Source: Parascedosporium putredinis
Lineage: Eukaryota > Ascomycota > Sordariomycetes > Microascales > Microascaceae
NCBI GenBank assembly: GCA_949357655.1
Contig: CASHTG010000011.1
Span: 958,460-1,022,459, forward strand
Direction of reading: 5' to 3'
DNA: 64,000 nt
Each line of letters opens with the position of its first letter. The first letter of the stretch is position 1. Both the position numbers and the translations under genes were made by a program. Of the stretch, positions 1 through 11,233 are shown piece by piece. The notes under the pieces were generated by a model that was not told the origin of the DNA, did no database searches, and saw nothing but the letters and a program-made list of their open reading frames with translations.

Positions 1-646
1 ACACCCCATCTCAGTGACACCTTTCGAGTTGCACGGAAGCGAGGCGCACTCATTGAGGTAAAATGGCATTTCTTTTTCCTTCGGGACTACCACTATTTGC
101 ACATCAGGCGTAGCCAAGCTCTCCCTCTCCATCGTTGTTGCACATTTATACGGAAGTGTACAGGCGAGTTGCGTCACTCAAGCGGAGTGCTTCTCAATGA
201 TGAATACAAGGAAAGCTAGGTATGTCAAGATAAAATCATCTTCTCACGTAGAAAACTTGAAAATGGTTGCTAGGATGCGATAGTCCGGGTTGTTTCGTGG
301 CGAGGCTTCTCGTGTTTCCAAGAGAAATGATACATGGCTCTCTGACCCGCAAGATGAACATTGAGCCTATCATTACACTCTCTCGCTCATGAATCAACCC
401 CACACCCTCATTCTAAGCCGCAGGGGCCTTGTTTATGACTATCAAGCATACAACTAACTAGATATGACAACTATGTCCGAATATATAATACAGGGTAATC
501 TGACAACCATTTTACCACCAGCGAGATCAGATCGAGGCGGTCAAATCCTAAATGCAAGTTCCAATAACTAGGACACTGCCACTAGCTACCATGCAAATTC
601 TTTCTCAGACTCCATCACATTTGCATCTCCACTTCAATACCATCTT
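1..646. other. Intergenic, no gene seen
   Basis: No open frame or recognisable domain on either strand. It lies just downstream of the minus-strand ribosomal protein gene and should include its 3' untranslated region. Confidence 0.5.
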
Positions 647-1132
647 CTAAGACACCCGGCACAGGACCAACCCGCCACGATGTCTTTCTATCGCCTCTCT
701 TGCCTCCAAAACACCTATGTCGGTCGAAACGAAGAGAGATTCACCCAGAGTTAACCCGGGGAATTGTTGAGAGGGAAGACCCCTAACGATTCTTTCGAGG
801 CCTTGAAGATTCATGGTTACCAGCCTTTTAGGCTTACTCACAAGCCTCAGGTTGGACATGACCGGTTTGCCATCCCAATACTTGAGACCTAGCCAGAGCC
901 TCCGTGTGGCAACATTCGCATGGGTCGTAGGCTCTGGCGATAGGGTCCCGGCTGTTTCGGGGTCTGGAGGAGCCGGGCCGCCTCGCGTAATACTGGAAAT
1001 GTACCCAGCGCGGTGAAGAGCGAGGGAAAGGAGAAGGTTGTATTTGGTATTCGGGATCGAGGTCAGCCCTAGTCGCGCGCGTGACGCATTTTGAAGGTGG
1101 GAGCATGCGTCGGCAATCGTTCGAATACCCAT
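647..1132 (-). CDS. mrps8: Mitochondrial small-subunit ribosomal protein S8
   Basis: Component of the mitochondrial 37S ribosomal subunit (bacterial uS8 family), which binds the central domain of the small rRNA. The single exon gives 161 residues. The N-terminal part has the family pattern around ACSHLQNASRARL, the middle has RRLWLGLKYW followed by a KPKR stretch, and the C-terminus has LFVSTDIGVLEAREA and ends GLVLCRVS, as in fungal mitochondrial S8. The start is the ATG at 1132-1130; the frame can be extended upstream only to a GTG, which is not expected to start a eukaryotic protein. The gene is intact, without frameshift. It is divergent from the next gene, with about 0.8 kb between them. 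Identification is from motif recognition. Confidence 0.9.
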   Translation of the reverse strand: MGIRTIADACSHLQNASRARLGLTSIPNTKYNLLLSLALHRAGYISSITRGGPAPPDPETAGTLSPEPTTHANVATRRLWLGLKYWDGKPVMSNLRLVSKPKRLVTMNLQGLERIVRGLPSQQFPGLTLGESLFVSTDIGVLEAREAIERHRGGLVLCRVS

Positions 1133-1909
1133 TACGAAGGACTTCACGAGTTAGAAGCCAATAGGTGGGATTCCGATATAGATGTGAACAATGACGAGAC
1201 AGAAGCAATCCGCTACCGTCACTCAAACTGGGAGTGGCAGAGCAACCAGTCTAGGTGTACGCTAGGTTCTTTTTCAGTTATATTTTTGGGCCGTCGAATC
1301 GGAGATCATTGTCGGTCAAGGGTGGTTGTGAAAAGATGGGTTGAATGACGAGCCGAGATAAGGTGGTGCGATGCGGTTGACGCCAAAATAAAACTAAGGA
1401 AAAAATCTGAAGCTCATACATGCGAGTTGCGCAGCATTGAGTAGGATGACTAATATGTAGGTCTTTTAAAGAGAATGTCAATGGTAGTTGATTGGTCAAA
1501 TTGTAAGTGGAGCAGGTAAGCGCCCAACTTCTTGAATTGGAACTATGAGCAGCAACCAACGCGGGCTGGCGGTTCGATCACATCAATGATGGGAGCTGGA
1601 GGCATTTGAACAATGTCCCCTAGGACAAAATGTCTCCAGTCAACGAAACCGCGGGGGACTAATATGTGACATCCCCAGCTTCCCCCTCCTTTTTTTCATG
1701 GACGGCGCCAACCTTACCAATTGACAGTATTCATTTCTAAGAAACCCAGGCTTTCCTTCTGACAGCGATTCCCAAGTCAATATATTTTGTCACCCTGCCC
1801 TTTGCTTCTGTCATCTGCTTTCGTGAAACAGGAACCCGCCCCCACCCTTTCTTCCCCTCCTGGAGGGGATTCACCTCACGCCGCCACTTATCCAGCCGTC
1901 CTCACCAAC
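1133..1909. promoter_or_regulatory. Divergent promoter region between mrps8 and the 1,910 gene
   Basis: This 777-base gap separates two divergently transcribed genes, so it must hold both promoters. Close to the plus-strand start (1797-1870) is a pyrimidine-rich tract typical of fungal core promoters. I see no clear TATA box at a conserved distance. Confidence 0.45.
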
Positions 1910-3263
1910 ATGGCCTCAAACCCCGGGGAAGAGAATGTTGCTACGCTGTAAGTAAATCTGTGATGCACCTCCTCGCATTTTCCCCGATTCTTTGGCAATC
2001 GCCGGTCCGCAGGAGAGAGTGAGGCGCTACTAATAACCGTGCTTTACACTCCAGCTATGGTGATATCCACTACTTTTATGGGCCCCCAACACAGAGTCCC
2101 CGGCATCACCGGTTTGACAAAGGGTCTTATGTCTATTTATTTGAGAGCGCCGCTGAGAAACGGGCGCGCATCGAGATCGCCAATAATGTAGGAACGGATG
2201 ATCAAGACGCCTTTGAAGGATGTTCGTGTCCCCTTTACTATACCTACTCCATTTTCTGTATCGCTCCTACTAGGGCTCCGCGTCTTGGTCAACATCTTGA
2301 TGATGATATACCTAACCTTGGTGTTGCACTGCTTAGATTTAGATATGGCTCGGCTGCGATACTCGTATAAGCAGCACTGTGTAGTTTCATTGACCGTCGA
2401 TGCCGAAGCGAACGACCCCAGCGAATGGCACCTCGCCACATACGACCCTCACAACGAGAACAAGTATCACTACAAGCTTCACTCTCTGGACATCTACTTC
2501 TGGACGCAGCGAGATGCTTTGCAGTTTGTGAATGGTATCCGAAGGGCTCCCGCCGGGGCAGGTCAAAGTTATCGATGAGCCTGCTCCACCCGCCCGCAAC
2601 TCGGAATCGAGCTCGACTGTCCAGCAGCTCGAAAGACTAGTCTTAACGGAATCATCGGCAAACGGAAAGCAGCCTGAGCTATCAGGAGCTTCGGATTTCG
2701 CTCCAATGGCTTACAACCCAGCTGCTCCCGCAGCGCCAGAGGTCCTACAGCACCGGGAGAAGACCCCACCCCTGATGACGGGGCTGCAAATCCGCTCGCC
2801 ATGGCCATGGCCTATGATACACAACCGCAAGCTTTTGGGGCCGGCTTCCCACCGCCCCTCCACCGCCAGGCGGTCCTAGAATGCCGGGTCCTCCGGCCGC
2901 TGCGGCGAATCAATTCGGAGGGGCCACACATCCAGGGCTGCAGAGGTCAGCTACGATGCCAGTCCCGACAGGTTCGCCCCATAATCCTTATACCAATGTC
3001 TTCTCTGGGTCGTCCGGCCCCACGCCCCCCCTCCTCCCCCAACTACAAAAGGCCACCCACAGTACCAACCCCAAGCCGCCTCACAATCTACAGCTAGTCC
3101 TCCACGCCATGACTACTCAGTCCATCAACAAATGTACCGACCTGAAGAAGGTGAGCCGGTGCCCAAGTTCGCGGCCGGGAAATCAAAGCTAGAGGAGCAG
3201 ACCGGTCGTCTCGAGCGCGGAGTTGGCGGGATGTTCAAGAAGTTTGAAAAGAGGTTTGGGTGA
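1910..3263 (+). pseudogene. Conserved fungal protein of unknown function, frameshifted
   Basis: Exons are 1910-1947, 2055-2221 and 2337-3263; the introns start GTAAGT and GTTCGT, and the second has a CTAAC branch site. Exons 1 and 2 encode a start MASNPGEENVATL followed by a YGDIHYFYGPP block; exon 3 continues with GYLDMARLRYSYKQH and DIYFWTQRDALQFVNGIRR. The rest is rich in Pro, Ala and Gly and ends with a basic-acidic tail finishing FKKFEKRFG. I recognise this layout from uncharacterised Pezizomycotina proteins but know no function. As read, exon 3 changes frame four times: a one-base gain at about 2544 (GGG) and one-base losses at about 2768, 2855 and 3028 (C runs). All sit in homopolymers and the coding sense resumes each time, so the gene is recently broken or the sequence has homopolymer errors. 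Confidence 0.65.
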
Positions 3264-4440
3264 GGACAAAGTGAAGATATAGATTGGATATACCCGCACC
3301 TGCCGCAGTAGCTCAGCTTTTGTCACCTCCCTTACCTTTTGCCATTTGCTACCGAACTCAAGTATGTTTAAAGCGCGTCTCGTGAGACTCAACACGGCCG
3401 TTTGTGAATCAGAGAGGCGCGATGAATCAGGCTCCGTTCAGCAGTTAATAGAGAAATAAATCGGGCTTCATTTTTCTATGATTTTTCAACGTTCTCTCTT
3501 AAGTGTCGTCAGCGAGGGACCCATCTTCTGTAAACTTGAGATAATCCTTCGACCCTGATTGACCTATCTATTCTCCCAGGTGACACATTCCTAAGGCACG
3601 GGCATTCGCGACCTTTCCACAATACAATACTCAAGCGCCGGGCGCCTAGGCAAGCCAGGCGAGCCCGATACCAACAACAACACTTGAGGTCTTCTTCTAT
3701 CAATTGATGTGGGGTGGGTGGGAGCTGCGCCTAGGCTGCGCCACAGCCCCCATCACTAAAAGAGAAATGCGCCCTTGGAAATGACTGGAGTCCTCAATTG
3801 TGTTCAATTCACAACAACTGAATGCGCAGCGATCTCGAAGACGAGGAGAATGCAAATTTCGAGAAGAGACAAGGCATATTACACGTATCTTCCTAGTCGT
3901 GCGGCCGGGCCGAAAACTTGAATGTTCCATGTCATCCATGGTATTAGACATCACTTTCAGGACTCCAAGGTTAACTTGCACTTGAGGGAGCTTCAAAGGC
4001 TGCTGAGACAAACCAATCGACCAGTAATAATAAAAGGTCGCCCGTAGAGGGCCACGGCTGGCCAGCTGAATGTCCCAAGCGGAACATTGAAAACCTCAAT
4101 GTTCAATGTTCGAAGAGTGGCAATGCAATAGCAATCGCTCAGTGCTGCTGGCTCTTTGCTATTCTTTGCACCGTGAGGACAAGTACTTTTGATCAATTGT
4201 AATGGGATCCAATGGATGTTTTGCGATGATCGCCTGCAGGCCACCTAGCCTAAAAACCACGGCTCGAGCTGACATCCACTCAATCCATTTGATGGATCCA
4301 ACAGTCCATCGCAACGCAGTTTCTACCGTCCCATCACTGCTTTCAGCTCAGCACAGCGTTGGATCATCCCGGTCGTATCGTCCTCCACGTTTGGCTCAAC
4401 TCTTTCTTTTCCCCTCCTCCTTCATTTTTCCTCACATACA
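3264..4440. other. Intergenic, no gene seen
   Basis: Only short overlapping frames without domain signal occur on both strands. The right end (4380-4440) is pyrimidine-rich, as expected upstream of a fungal gene. Confidence 0.45.
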
Positions 4441-4470
4441 CGGCCATCAGCCAGCGCTTCCTGTTGCTAC

Positions 4471-4641
4471 GAACCTACGACAAGGATTTCGACGCCAATC
4501 GACCCTGCCGAACAAGTCCTCCCTCTTCCAGAAACTGAAGATTATACGCGCAAGCAACAGGAGATCGCGCAATTCAACCCAAAGCGTATTTCTTACCGAG
4601 GAGGCGTCTCATACTCTTATAGCGACAGGCCCCTTTGAGAC
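4471..4641 (+). other. Coding-like stretch, unidentified
   Basis: One frame translates to a sequence with ordinary protein composition, including ETEDYTRKQQEIAQFNPKRI and a Tyr/Ser-rich end, and stops at a TGA near 4639. A neighbouring frame upstream (about 4449-4490) also looks coding. It may be an upstream exon or N-terminal extension of the gene at 4,665, a separate small broken gene, or a 5' leader that looks coding by chance. I do not recognise it. Confidence 0.3.
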
Positions 4642-4664
4642 GAGACCACCTCCACAACATTACC

Positions 4665-6303
4665 ATGTCCAGCTACCACGAAGTTCCTTCTCAATTGTGA
4701 TCATTCCACTCCACAGCTCTGGCTTGGCCTTCCTACGGCCCTCGCCACGCTCTTCCCGAAAACAAGACTCTATACCGTTTTGTCCCCAGGGCCATCCAAG
4801 ATGTCTCCATATCCCTTTGGTACGGATTACTCGACTCATTCACGCCCTATCCCCAGGCTAGTAGCGACACAAAATTCGAATCATGCCACTAGAATAGTGA
4901 TTATTGTGCGTTTCTCCACCCCTCCCGTCTACCAGGTGTATCGGTAGTGGTTTTGTCGCGAGCTCCCTCCTCCGCGCCCCTGAATTAGGCCATATTCTTT
5001 GGCATACGCCCAGTACTCTCCCGCTAATAGGTCACCCTCTCTCAGGTATTGCTCGGGATCGCTGGGGCAGTATTAGTCTCATTTTCTTGTTTCTACCTTC
5101 TCCGTGCCCTCCGAAACCGACACAGCAATCCCTCATACATTCCCACCCCTTCCTGAAACGGCTTTGGTCGAACTGGCAACCGTCAACCCCAAAGGTATCA
5201 TACCATGCAGCGGGATCAGAAGAGCCTGGTGCTCCTGAGGGTGGCGCGAGCGAGCCAACGAATTCGCAGCCTCGAAATGCAGCCAATGGAACTCGACGTG
5301 GAACGACAAGCTCGCGAACTGAGGCCACCCGCCTTCCTGACCGCAATACATCCGTCCGCTCTGTTATGACACTGCCGCCATACCGGGTCGATCCGGCCAG
5401 CTCAGAACAGGTGATAGCACGCGAGGGGAAAGAGATGGTGTTGACGTTGTTGTGGAACTCCCGACGGAGGAGGATCTCGAGGCACTCCGTGACAACGAGA
5501 TGGAGGCGATGTACCACATCCGGCAGGCGAGAAGACTAGAGATTGAGGAGAGGGAGGAGCGCCGAAGGCTACGTCGCGAAGCCCGGAGGCGAAACGATGT
5601 AGTCGCTCTAGAGGTTCTTCGAGCTCGTGGACGTGCTGCCAGCAACAACTCCGTTGTCGACGTTCTCCGCCAAGATCATGAGAGAATACGCGACGAGCGC
5701 CAACGCACCGTCTCTAGTGTATCATATGCAGATTTAGGTGTCGCTCGTCACGATGGCACAAGAATAAGAGCCAACAGCACCGAGAGTGAGAGGGTCGGGC
5801 TCCTATCTGACGCTGCAAGCATTGCAGTATCTAACCGTTCGGGTGCTCGCTCGCCAGATGAAAGGGGTAGGAGCTGCTCTATTTTAACAATCGACAGCGA
5901 TTTTCCCTCGCCAAGTCTCCAGCGGCCGAGGTCTAGGGCGAGCTCACAAACCGGGTCAGCAATTGGGGAAGCCGATGTAGGCGACTTGGCGATGCCACCA
6001 TATTCACCCCCAGGCTACGAGGATGTCTCACTGGACACCCGCTCCGGCGGCACAACGCCGGTCGCAGAGTCCCCGCCCGGTTATCCGGGTCACCTACCCC
6101 GCCCTCCGCCCATTACCTCTCAGTCTGAAAATCGAGTACAAGACGCTGCTTCTCGTGAGGGCGAACGAAGCGATAGACGTAATTCTCGTCGTGGTGTGGA
6201 TGGAGCACCACAACTACCAAGCCTTCGGCTAAACCAGATACCCCAAATAGTCATCGAGCCGTTAGGCGACAATCCAACCACGGCTCGAAGGGGGCCTTCA
6301 TAA
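4665..6303 (+). pseudogene. Conserved single-TM fungal protein, frameshifted
   Basis: The securely coding part begins at ATG 4801 (MSPYPFGTDYSTHSRP), runs to 4905, crosses an intron 4906-5045 (GTGCGT...CAG) and continues to a stop at 6301-6303. Exon 2 opens with a hydrophobic segment, VLLGIAGAVLVSFSCFYLL, then a basic stretch, so this is a one-pass membrane protein with a long cytosolic tail. The tail has a charged Glu/Arg-rich likely coiled coil (about 5455-5640), a VSSVSYADLGVARHDGTRI block and a Pro-rich PPYSPPGYEDV motif. An earlier ATG at 4665 opens a coding-like frame that meets an in-frame TGA at 4698-4700 and needs a shift near 4791 to join. One-base deletions at about 5148 (CCCCTT) and 5425 (GGGG) break the main exon. 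Function unknown. Confidence 0.6.
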
Positions 6304-7909
6304 CACACAACTCCCTGGCACCCCACACGGAACCTATAATGCCAAACATCCAAAGATGAGCAATGACTAATAGTCGTTCTACTTTTATGCCATATATGAT
6401 TATGTATGATGTTAGAAACTAAGGGTTAGGTAAATGTTTCTCACAGCTCGCCGACTTCGGCTCCAAGGCTACGTGTTCTAAAATAATGTCGCTCCTCGTA
6501 TCCCAATCTAGGGCCAGGCGCTCCGAGTTTTCCTCTTCTCACCGTTCAGTGTCACTCTTCCTCTAATTTGAAAGGGTTAGATCAGAACAGGCGCTATATT
6601 GCCCTTATACATGATGCTATACACGCCTGCTTCCATATCTTGGTGAAGCCCCCATACGTCGCCACCTTCTCCGCCACGAGAACTATTACGCAGCATCCAT
6701 GCATACATGTAAGCATTGGGATGCATCACTGGTCTCGTAAACCTAGCCGGAAACTCCATCAAGGCAATTGCACATATATCAATGATACAACATAAACAAG
6801 GATAGATGCATGGTCCCTTATCTATCTAGCCTTGAGAAGCAAGGTGGTAAATACCTTCTCGAGAAAACAAGGCTTTAAACGGAGTCGCGAGGAGTGAAGA
6901 AAAACCACGCCAGTAATCTATATGCCCACAGGCACGGTATAAGACGTCTGTCTATGTTGCACTTCAACGATCCTCCTCAGTAGAGGCCGTCACCACGATG
7001 GACAAACAACTGGCTCTTGGGTTATCTTCACTACCGTGTCTACAGGTACGCCATAACTACCATCCGGAGTACTGCTACCGAGGTAGATCGATGGCCCCTA
7101 GAAAACACCCGTGCCCGAGTCTTAAATGACTTCAGTCCTTCGAATTAGGTCCTCCGAGGATCCCGGGCTTCTGTGAGAGGGAGTCCGGATTATGTCGGAG
7201 CCAATACGCCGGTCTCAAGAGCCTTTTGGGCGGAGGGGGCAATCATTGATCAGCATCGCGCATGTCCTCTCGCCACCCCTCTCCCGCGTCCAGCCACATC
7301 TTAGACTACCCCATCCGGATTAGCACCGCACTAATGCTCGCGCCGAATGTAACCCGGCGCGAAATGGCACGCGGCATTCGGCACCAACACACCTTGGTAA
7401 TCATTGGTGAGGGCTTTGGAGAAATCTGGGGGAGCAAAGAGTTGAGGGTCTCGGGTCCCGAAGCCGGCATCTATCACCATCCACCCTTGCAAGGTCTTTC
7501 TCGATGATAGAGCTCATAAGGACATGGTATACACCCAGCTCCCGTGCACAATCTCTAGAGCTCTGTTGCAGTTTCTATCCTTTCCTTCGGGTGCTGCCTT
7601 TCGTATTTGCGCACTTTACCCAATGAAGCTTGCCCCTCTCCCATGAATCTTTTTTTCCTAAGCCCGCCCTTCTACATATATCACCTTAACCACTGAGTCC
7701 CCGCTGGTGTCACCGAAACTTGCTCTTTGATGCCTTGAGAGGGATCATTGTTTAAGCATTTCATACAGCGCCTCTAACCTCTCCAAGGCCCTCTTCCTGT
7801 CTCCCTGTTCCTTACGAACAAAGTAGGCAAGGAATGTCCTGATCTACAAAGAAGGGAGGAAGTAACTCCTACCTCACCCACTACATCGTGCGCACTTGTA
7901 ACTGTGCTG
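6304..7909. other. Intergenic, no gene seen
   Basis: About 1.6 kb without a convincing reading frame on either strand; open frames up to 81 codons have no family features and atypical composition. The last 250 bases are pyrimidine-rich and probably belong to the promoter of the transporter gene. Confidence 0.45.
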
Positions 7910-9371
7910 ATGCGGCCTCAAATCCAAGCAGGGGGTTCTACCAGCCATATCACCCCTCACGATACCTGTACCACAAGCCCACGCTCTATCAGGCTAAACG
8001 ACGAACTAGCTTCCGGTTCTGAGACAAACAAGATATCTATCTCTGGGATTGTGTTAAATTCTTGCAACCTTCCTCCTGGCAGAACCTCGCCTGGTTCCTA
8101 TGGGCCAGATGGCTGGCCAGTGGCCGCGGAGGTCGGCCAGGCAGCCATAATCGATGCAAATGATGTAACCCCCGAAGGGGCGTTACGGCTTGGCTACAGG
8201 TCCTGGGCTCATGGGTTATCGCCGTGGTCACCTGGGGGTTGTAAACAGCTACGGCGTCTTTCAAACATACTATGAGCATGATCTACTCCCATCGAGGTCC
8301 GCCTCTGATCTCTCATGGGTTGGGTCGCTGCAGGCATCATTGCTTATGTTGATAGGTGCCGTCGCCGGGCCGGCGTATGACGCTGGCTTTTTCGGGAGAT
8401 GCTCTGTGTGGGGCTTTTTCTCATTGTGATCGGGCAGTTCATGACATCACTGTGCTCAGCCTACTGGCAAATATTACTTTCTCAAGGATTGTGCATGGGC
8501 ATTGGTTTCGGTCTAGTTTTTCTGCCTTCGACAGCCATCCTCAGTCAGTATTTCCACAAACGGAGGTCCTTCGTCCTCGGCATCGCATCAACAGGGTCCC
8601 CAATTGCAAGTGCGGTTTTCCCCATTCTCTTGGGAAGGCTCATCCCAAGGATAGGCTTCGGCTGGGCGACTCGGCTGCTTGCCTTTATAATGCTCGCACT
8701 GTCTATCGTCCCCGTCACTTTCATGCGTATGCGGTGTAGGCCTGCCCCTGGGCAAGTGAGGTCGCTGATCGACAAATCGGCTTTTGTCGATACCCCCTTC
8801 CTTCTTTGCACAGCTGGCGTCTTCTTATCCTTCCTAACAATTTACGTGGGCTTCTTTTATATACAATCATACGCCATCTTCTTCAACATCACGTCGGCAG
8901 ACTTCTCACCCTACCTCGTCACTTTCCTTGGGGTGGGTAGCATTTTCGGACGCCTGATACCGAATTACCTTGCAGACAAAGTCGGTACCCTCAACGTTCT
9001 CTCGCTGTCCGCTCTCATCTCGGGCATCTTGTGCTTCACATGGCTCGGAATCCGCACCCTAGGCGGACTCGTCGTCTTTGCTATACTCTACGGTGCCTCA
9101 TCTGGGGCAGTGGTAAGTGTCACGCCCAGTGCTGCAGTATCCCTAACACCCAATCTTGCGGTTGTCGGCACACGCATGGGGATGCTATTCTTCATTACGG
9201 GGATATCGGTGGTGGTGGGTCCCCGGTCGCAGGCGCCATTGTGGGCACGGGTAAATCTCAGGGATGGATGGGTGCTATTGCATTCAGCGGGGCGGGGCTC
9301 TTTGTGGGGGGCTAGTGTTGCTTGCCGCGAGGAATGTCCTGTTCCGGAGAGATCGAACTTGGAGAGGCTGA
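7910..9371 (+). pseudogene. MFS transporter, monocarboxylate (MCH) type, frameshifted
   Basis: Plasma-membrane or vacuolar major facilitator of the monocarboxylate-permease-like group, predicted 12 TM helices. The first helix pair includes the SYGVFQTYYEHDLL motif typical of this family; later landmarks are SQGLCMGIGFGLVFLPS, a long hydrophilic loop near 8750, FGRLIPNYLADKVG (helix 8-9 loop) and GTRMGMLFFITG. I place the start at ATG 7910, giving a Ser/Thr-rich cytosolic N-terminus. The frame changes five times, each by loss of one base: about 8172, 8238 (GGGGG), 8391 (TTTTT), 9222 (CCCC) and 9307 (GGGGG). Coding sense resumes after each, ending at TGA 9369-9371. No intron is evident. The substrate cannot be inferred. 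As read, no functional protein can be made. Confidence 0.75.
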
Positions 9372-11233
9372 CGGTGTTTGCATCTCGGAAGATAGCAGCA
9401 GGAAAAGAAGTAGATAAACGCAAGGTGGGTGATGAGTATGGCGAAGAGACCCGAACCCACTTCAATCGCATCTACAACATCTTAGGAAACAGAGCAGGGG
9501 CTTGCCAAGAAGTTTAGATTTTTGACATTGAGACATGGAACTCTTGGGTGGTAGAGCGGATACACGATCATATCAAACCTTCTTCCCAATTAAGTAGCGA
9601 GATTCTATTACCTGACAGATGCTCTGGCGTCTTTCTTTGCTGCGGTATCTACGACATGAGGTATCCACAGCCAGGTGATCAATTGTGAAATGAAGAATGC
9701 AGCACCGATGGAGGTGAGGCTGGGAGTCTTGTGTAGTTGACGTCACCACCCTCGACGCGATATTGACTCGCGCGGGTGTCCAAGACGCGAGGAAAACACA
9801 AGCTCTCTAGTTCTGGAATATGTGGTCCCTTGTGCTTACCCAAAGCTCGAATAACTCTGAAATGCCCGCCCCAGTTGATTATCAAGACTAGATATGAAGT
9901 GTGTCATCCCTCTTCTGAGAAAAATGGACCCGGGAGTTTGTCGACGGCGGTTGAAGTATTACGAACGGGCTCCAGATTGATGAATCATCCCATTGGACGC
10001 CAGTTTTATGGGAGGACCCGCACCCCACCTCGCTCTTCGAGACAGACAGGAAAGAGGACCCCTCGATAATTGTTGATAAGGTGTTTGTCAGATGCAAGTC
10101 ATCCATTCTGATTCGGGCCATTGCCGGAGATCCCCATCCCACAGTCACGCTTCTCCTCAAACTCTCAGACCGCAAAACAATACCTAGAAGAGAAAAATAG
10201 AAGAACGAAAGGACCCAGATTGTGACGAACGGGCCCAATGCTGGCCAAACAGGTCAAACGCCGGCCAGAGGACAATTTACTCAGCAGTGCGACGCACAAC
10301 CCGTGAACACTGGTTTCCATTAAAACCTTCTAGACGGCGCTATCTAGCGTTATTTGACTCGGAGCTTGATTACCATGATGGAGGATGTGAGCTGCCGGGT
10401 CTAAGTACATCCTTTCCTTCATAGCCAATATCTCAAAACGGCCAGTACATTAACAAGTAGCCATCGCACGGGGTTACAATACCCCAACATTAAGACTTCT
10501 CATTCCCACCCAGGACCCCACCCCCTTCCTAACAAGACGCCGTAATGCGCAATTTGAAAAAATTGGTGGGAGTTCCCAAGGGGGCACTTGGCCGAGAGGC
10601 GAGCTTAGATACGACTGAACGGGGAATTCTCGACAATCCAGGCTGAAAAATGAGCAGGTACATGCGGTGTTGCGCAATGGGGAACCTGCAGCTCGCGTTT
10701 ATAAATTCCGACATAAGATATTACAAAGATTTGAGGTGAGCAATGTGCCAGTAGCATGGGGGCCCGCGCAGACAGCGGAGCACACCAGGCATGGCTCCTT
10801 AATGGAAACTCTCAATAGGCGTCCAAGTCTTCGGATAGGTAGAACTCTCGTTCAACGAGGGAAGCGCTGTCAATCATATGACAAACTCCACTGAGACCCC
10901 AAAGTACTTTGTACGGAGTACTTCGCCGAGACAAGGCCCGACCAAGTACCGCACGATCGGCGAAACTCCGTTGCTGGCGAGGATCCATCGTCGTAGCAGA
11001 AGGCGAAGGTCAGGTGGGGGCGGCTGCATCACCGCATCTCTAGTAGCCCGTACCAAGAGGCAGCACAAGAAGGACAATTATATAGACCTAGCTGCTGCAC
11101 CGTACCCCTCTCCCCGGCCGTCTCCCTCTTTCTACCACCCCTTCGTCCTCTTACTTTCATCGACGCCTTTACACGCGTGCAACAACATCACAGAACCCCC
11201 TCTACACCATATTCACCGGAAAATCAAGCGAAG
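9372..11233. other. Intergenic, no gene seen
   Basis: Nearly 1.9 kb with short frames only. The 11,090-11,230 part is strongly CT-rich and directly precedes the ATG of the next gene, consistent with its promoter and 5' leader. A short inverted motif (GTACTTTGTACGGAGTAC) lies at about 10,902-10,921; its role is unknown. Confidence 0.4.

Noticed and set aside
834..1226. 130-codon minus-strand frame over mrps8
   Set aside because: Out-of-frame shadow of the S8 gene, which has clear family motifs in the other frame.
4202..4861. 219-codon plus-strand open frame
   Set aside because: Low-complexity Ser/Pro/Arg-rich translation that passes through the leader and first exon of the TM-protein gene in the wrong frame; no domain.
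5032..5517. 161-codon minus-strand frame
   Set aside because: Antisense shadow of the TM-protein gene, whose plus-strand frames have conserved blocks.
10902..10921. Short palindrome-like GTACTTTGTACGGAGTAC as an operator
   Set aside because: Too short and imperfect, 300 bases from the nearest start, and similar TACGGAGTA-type words occur elsewhere in the window.
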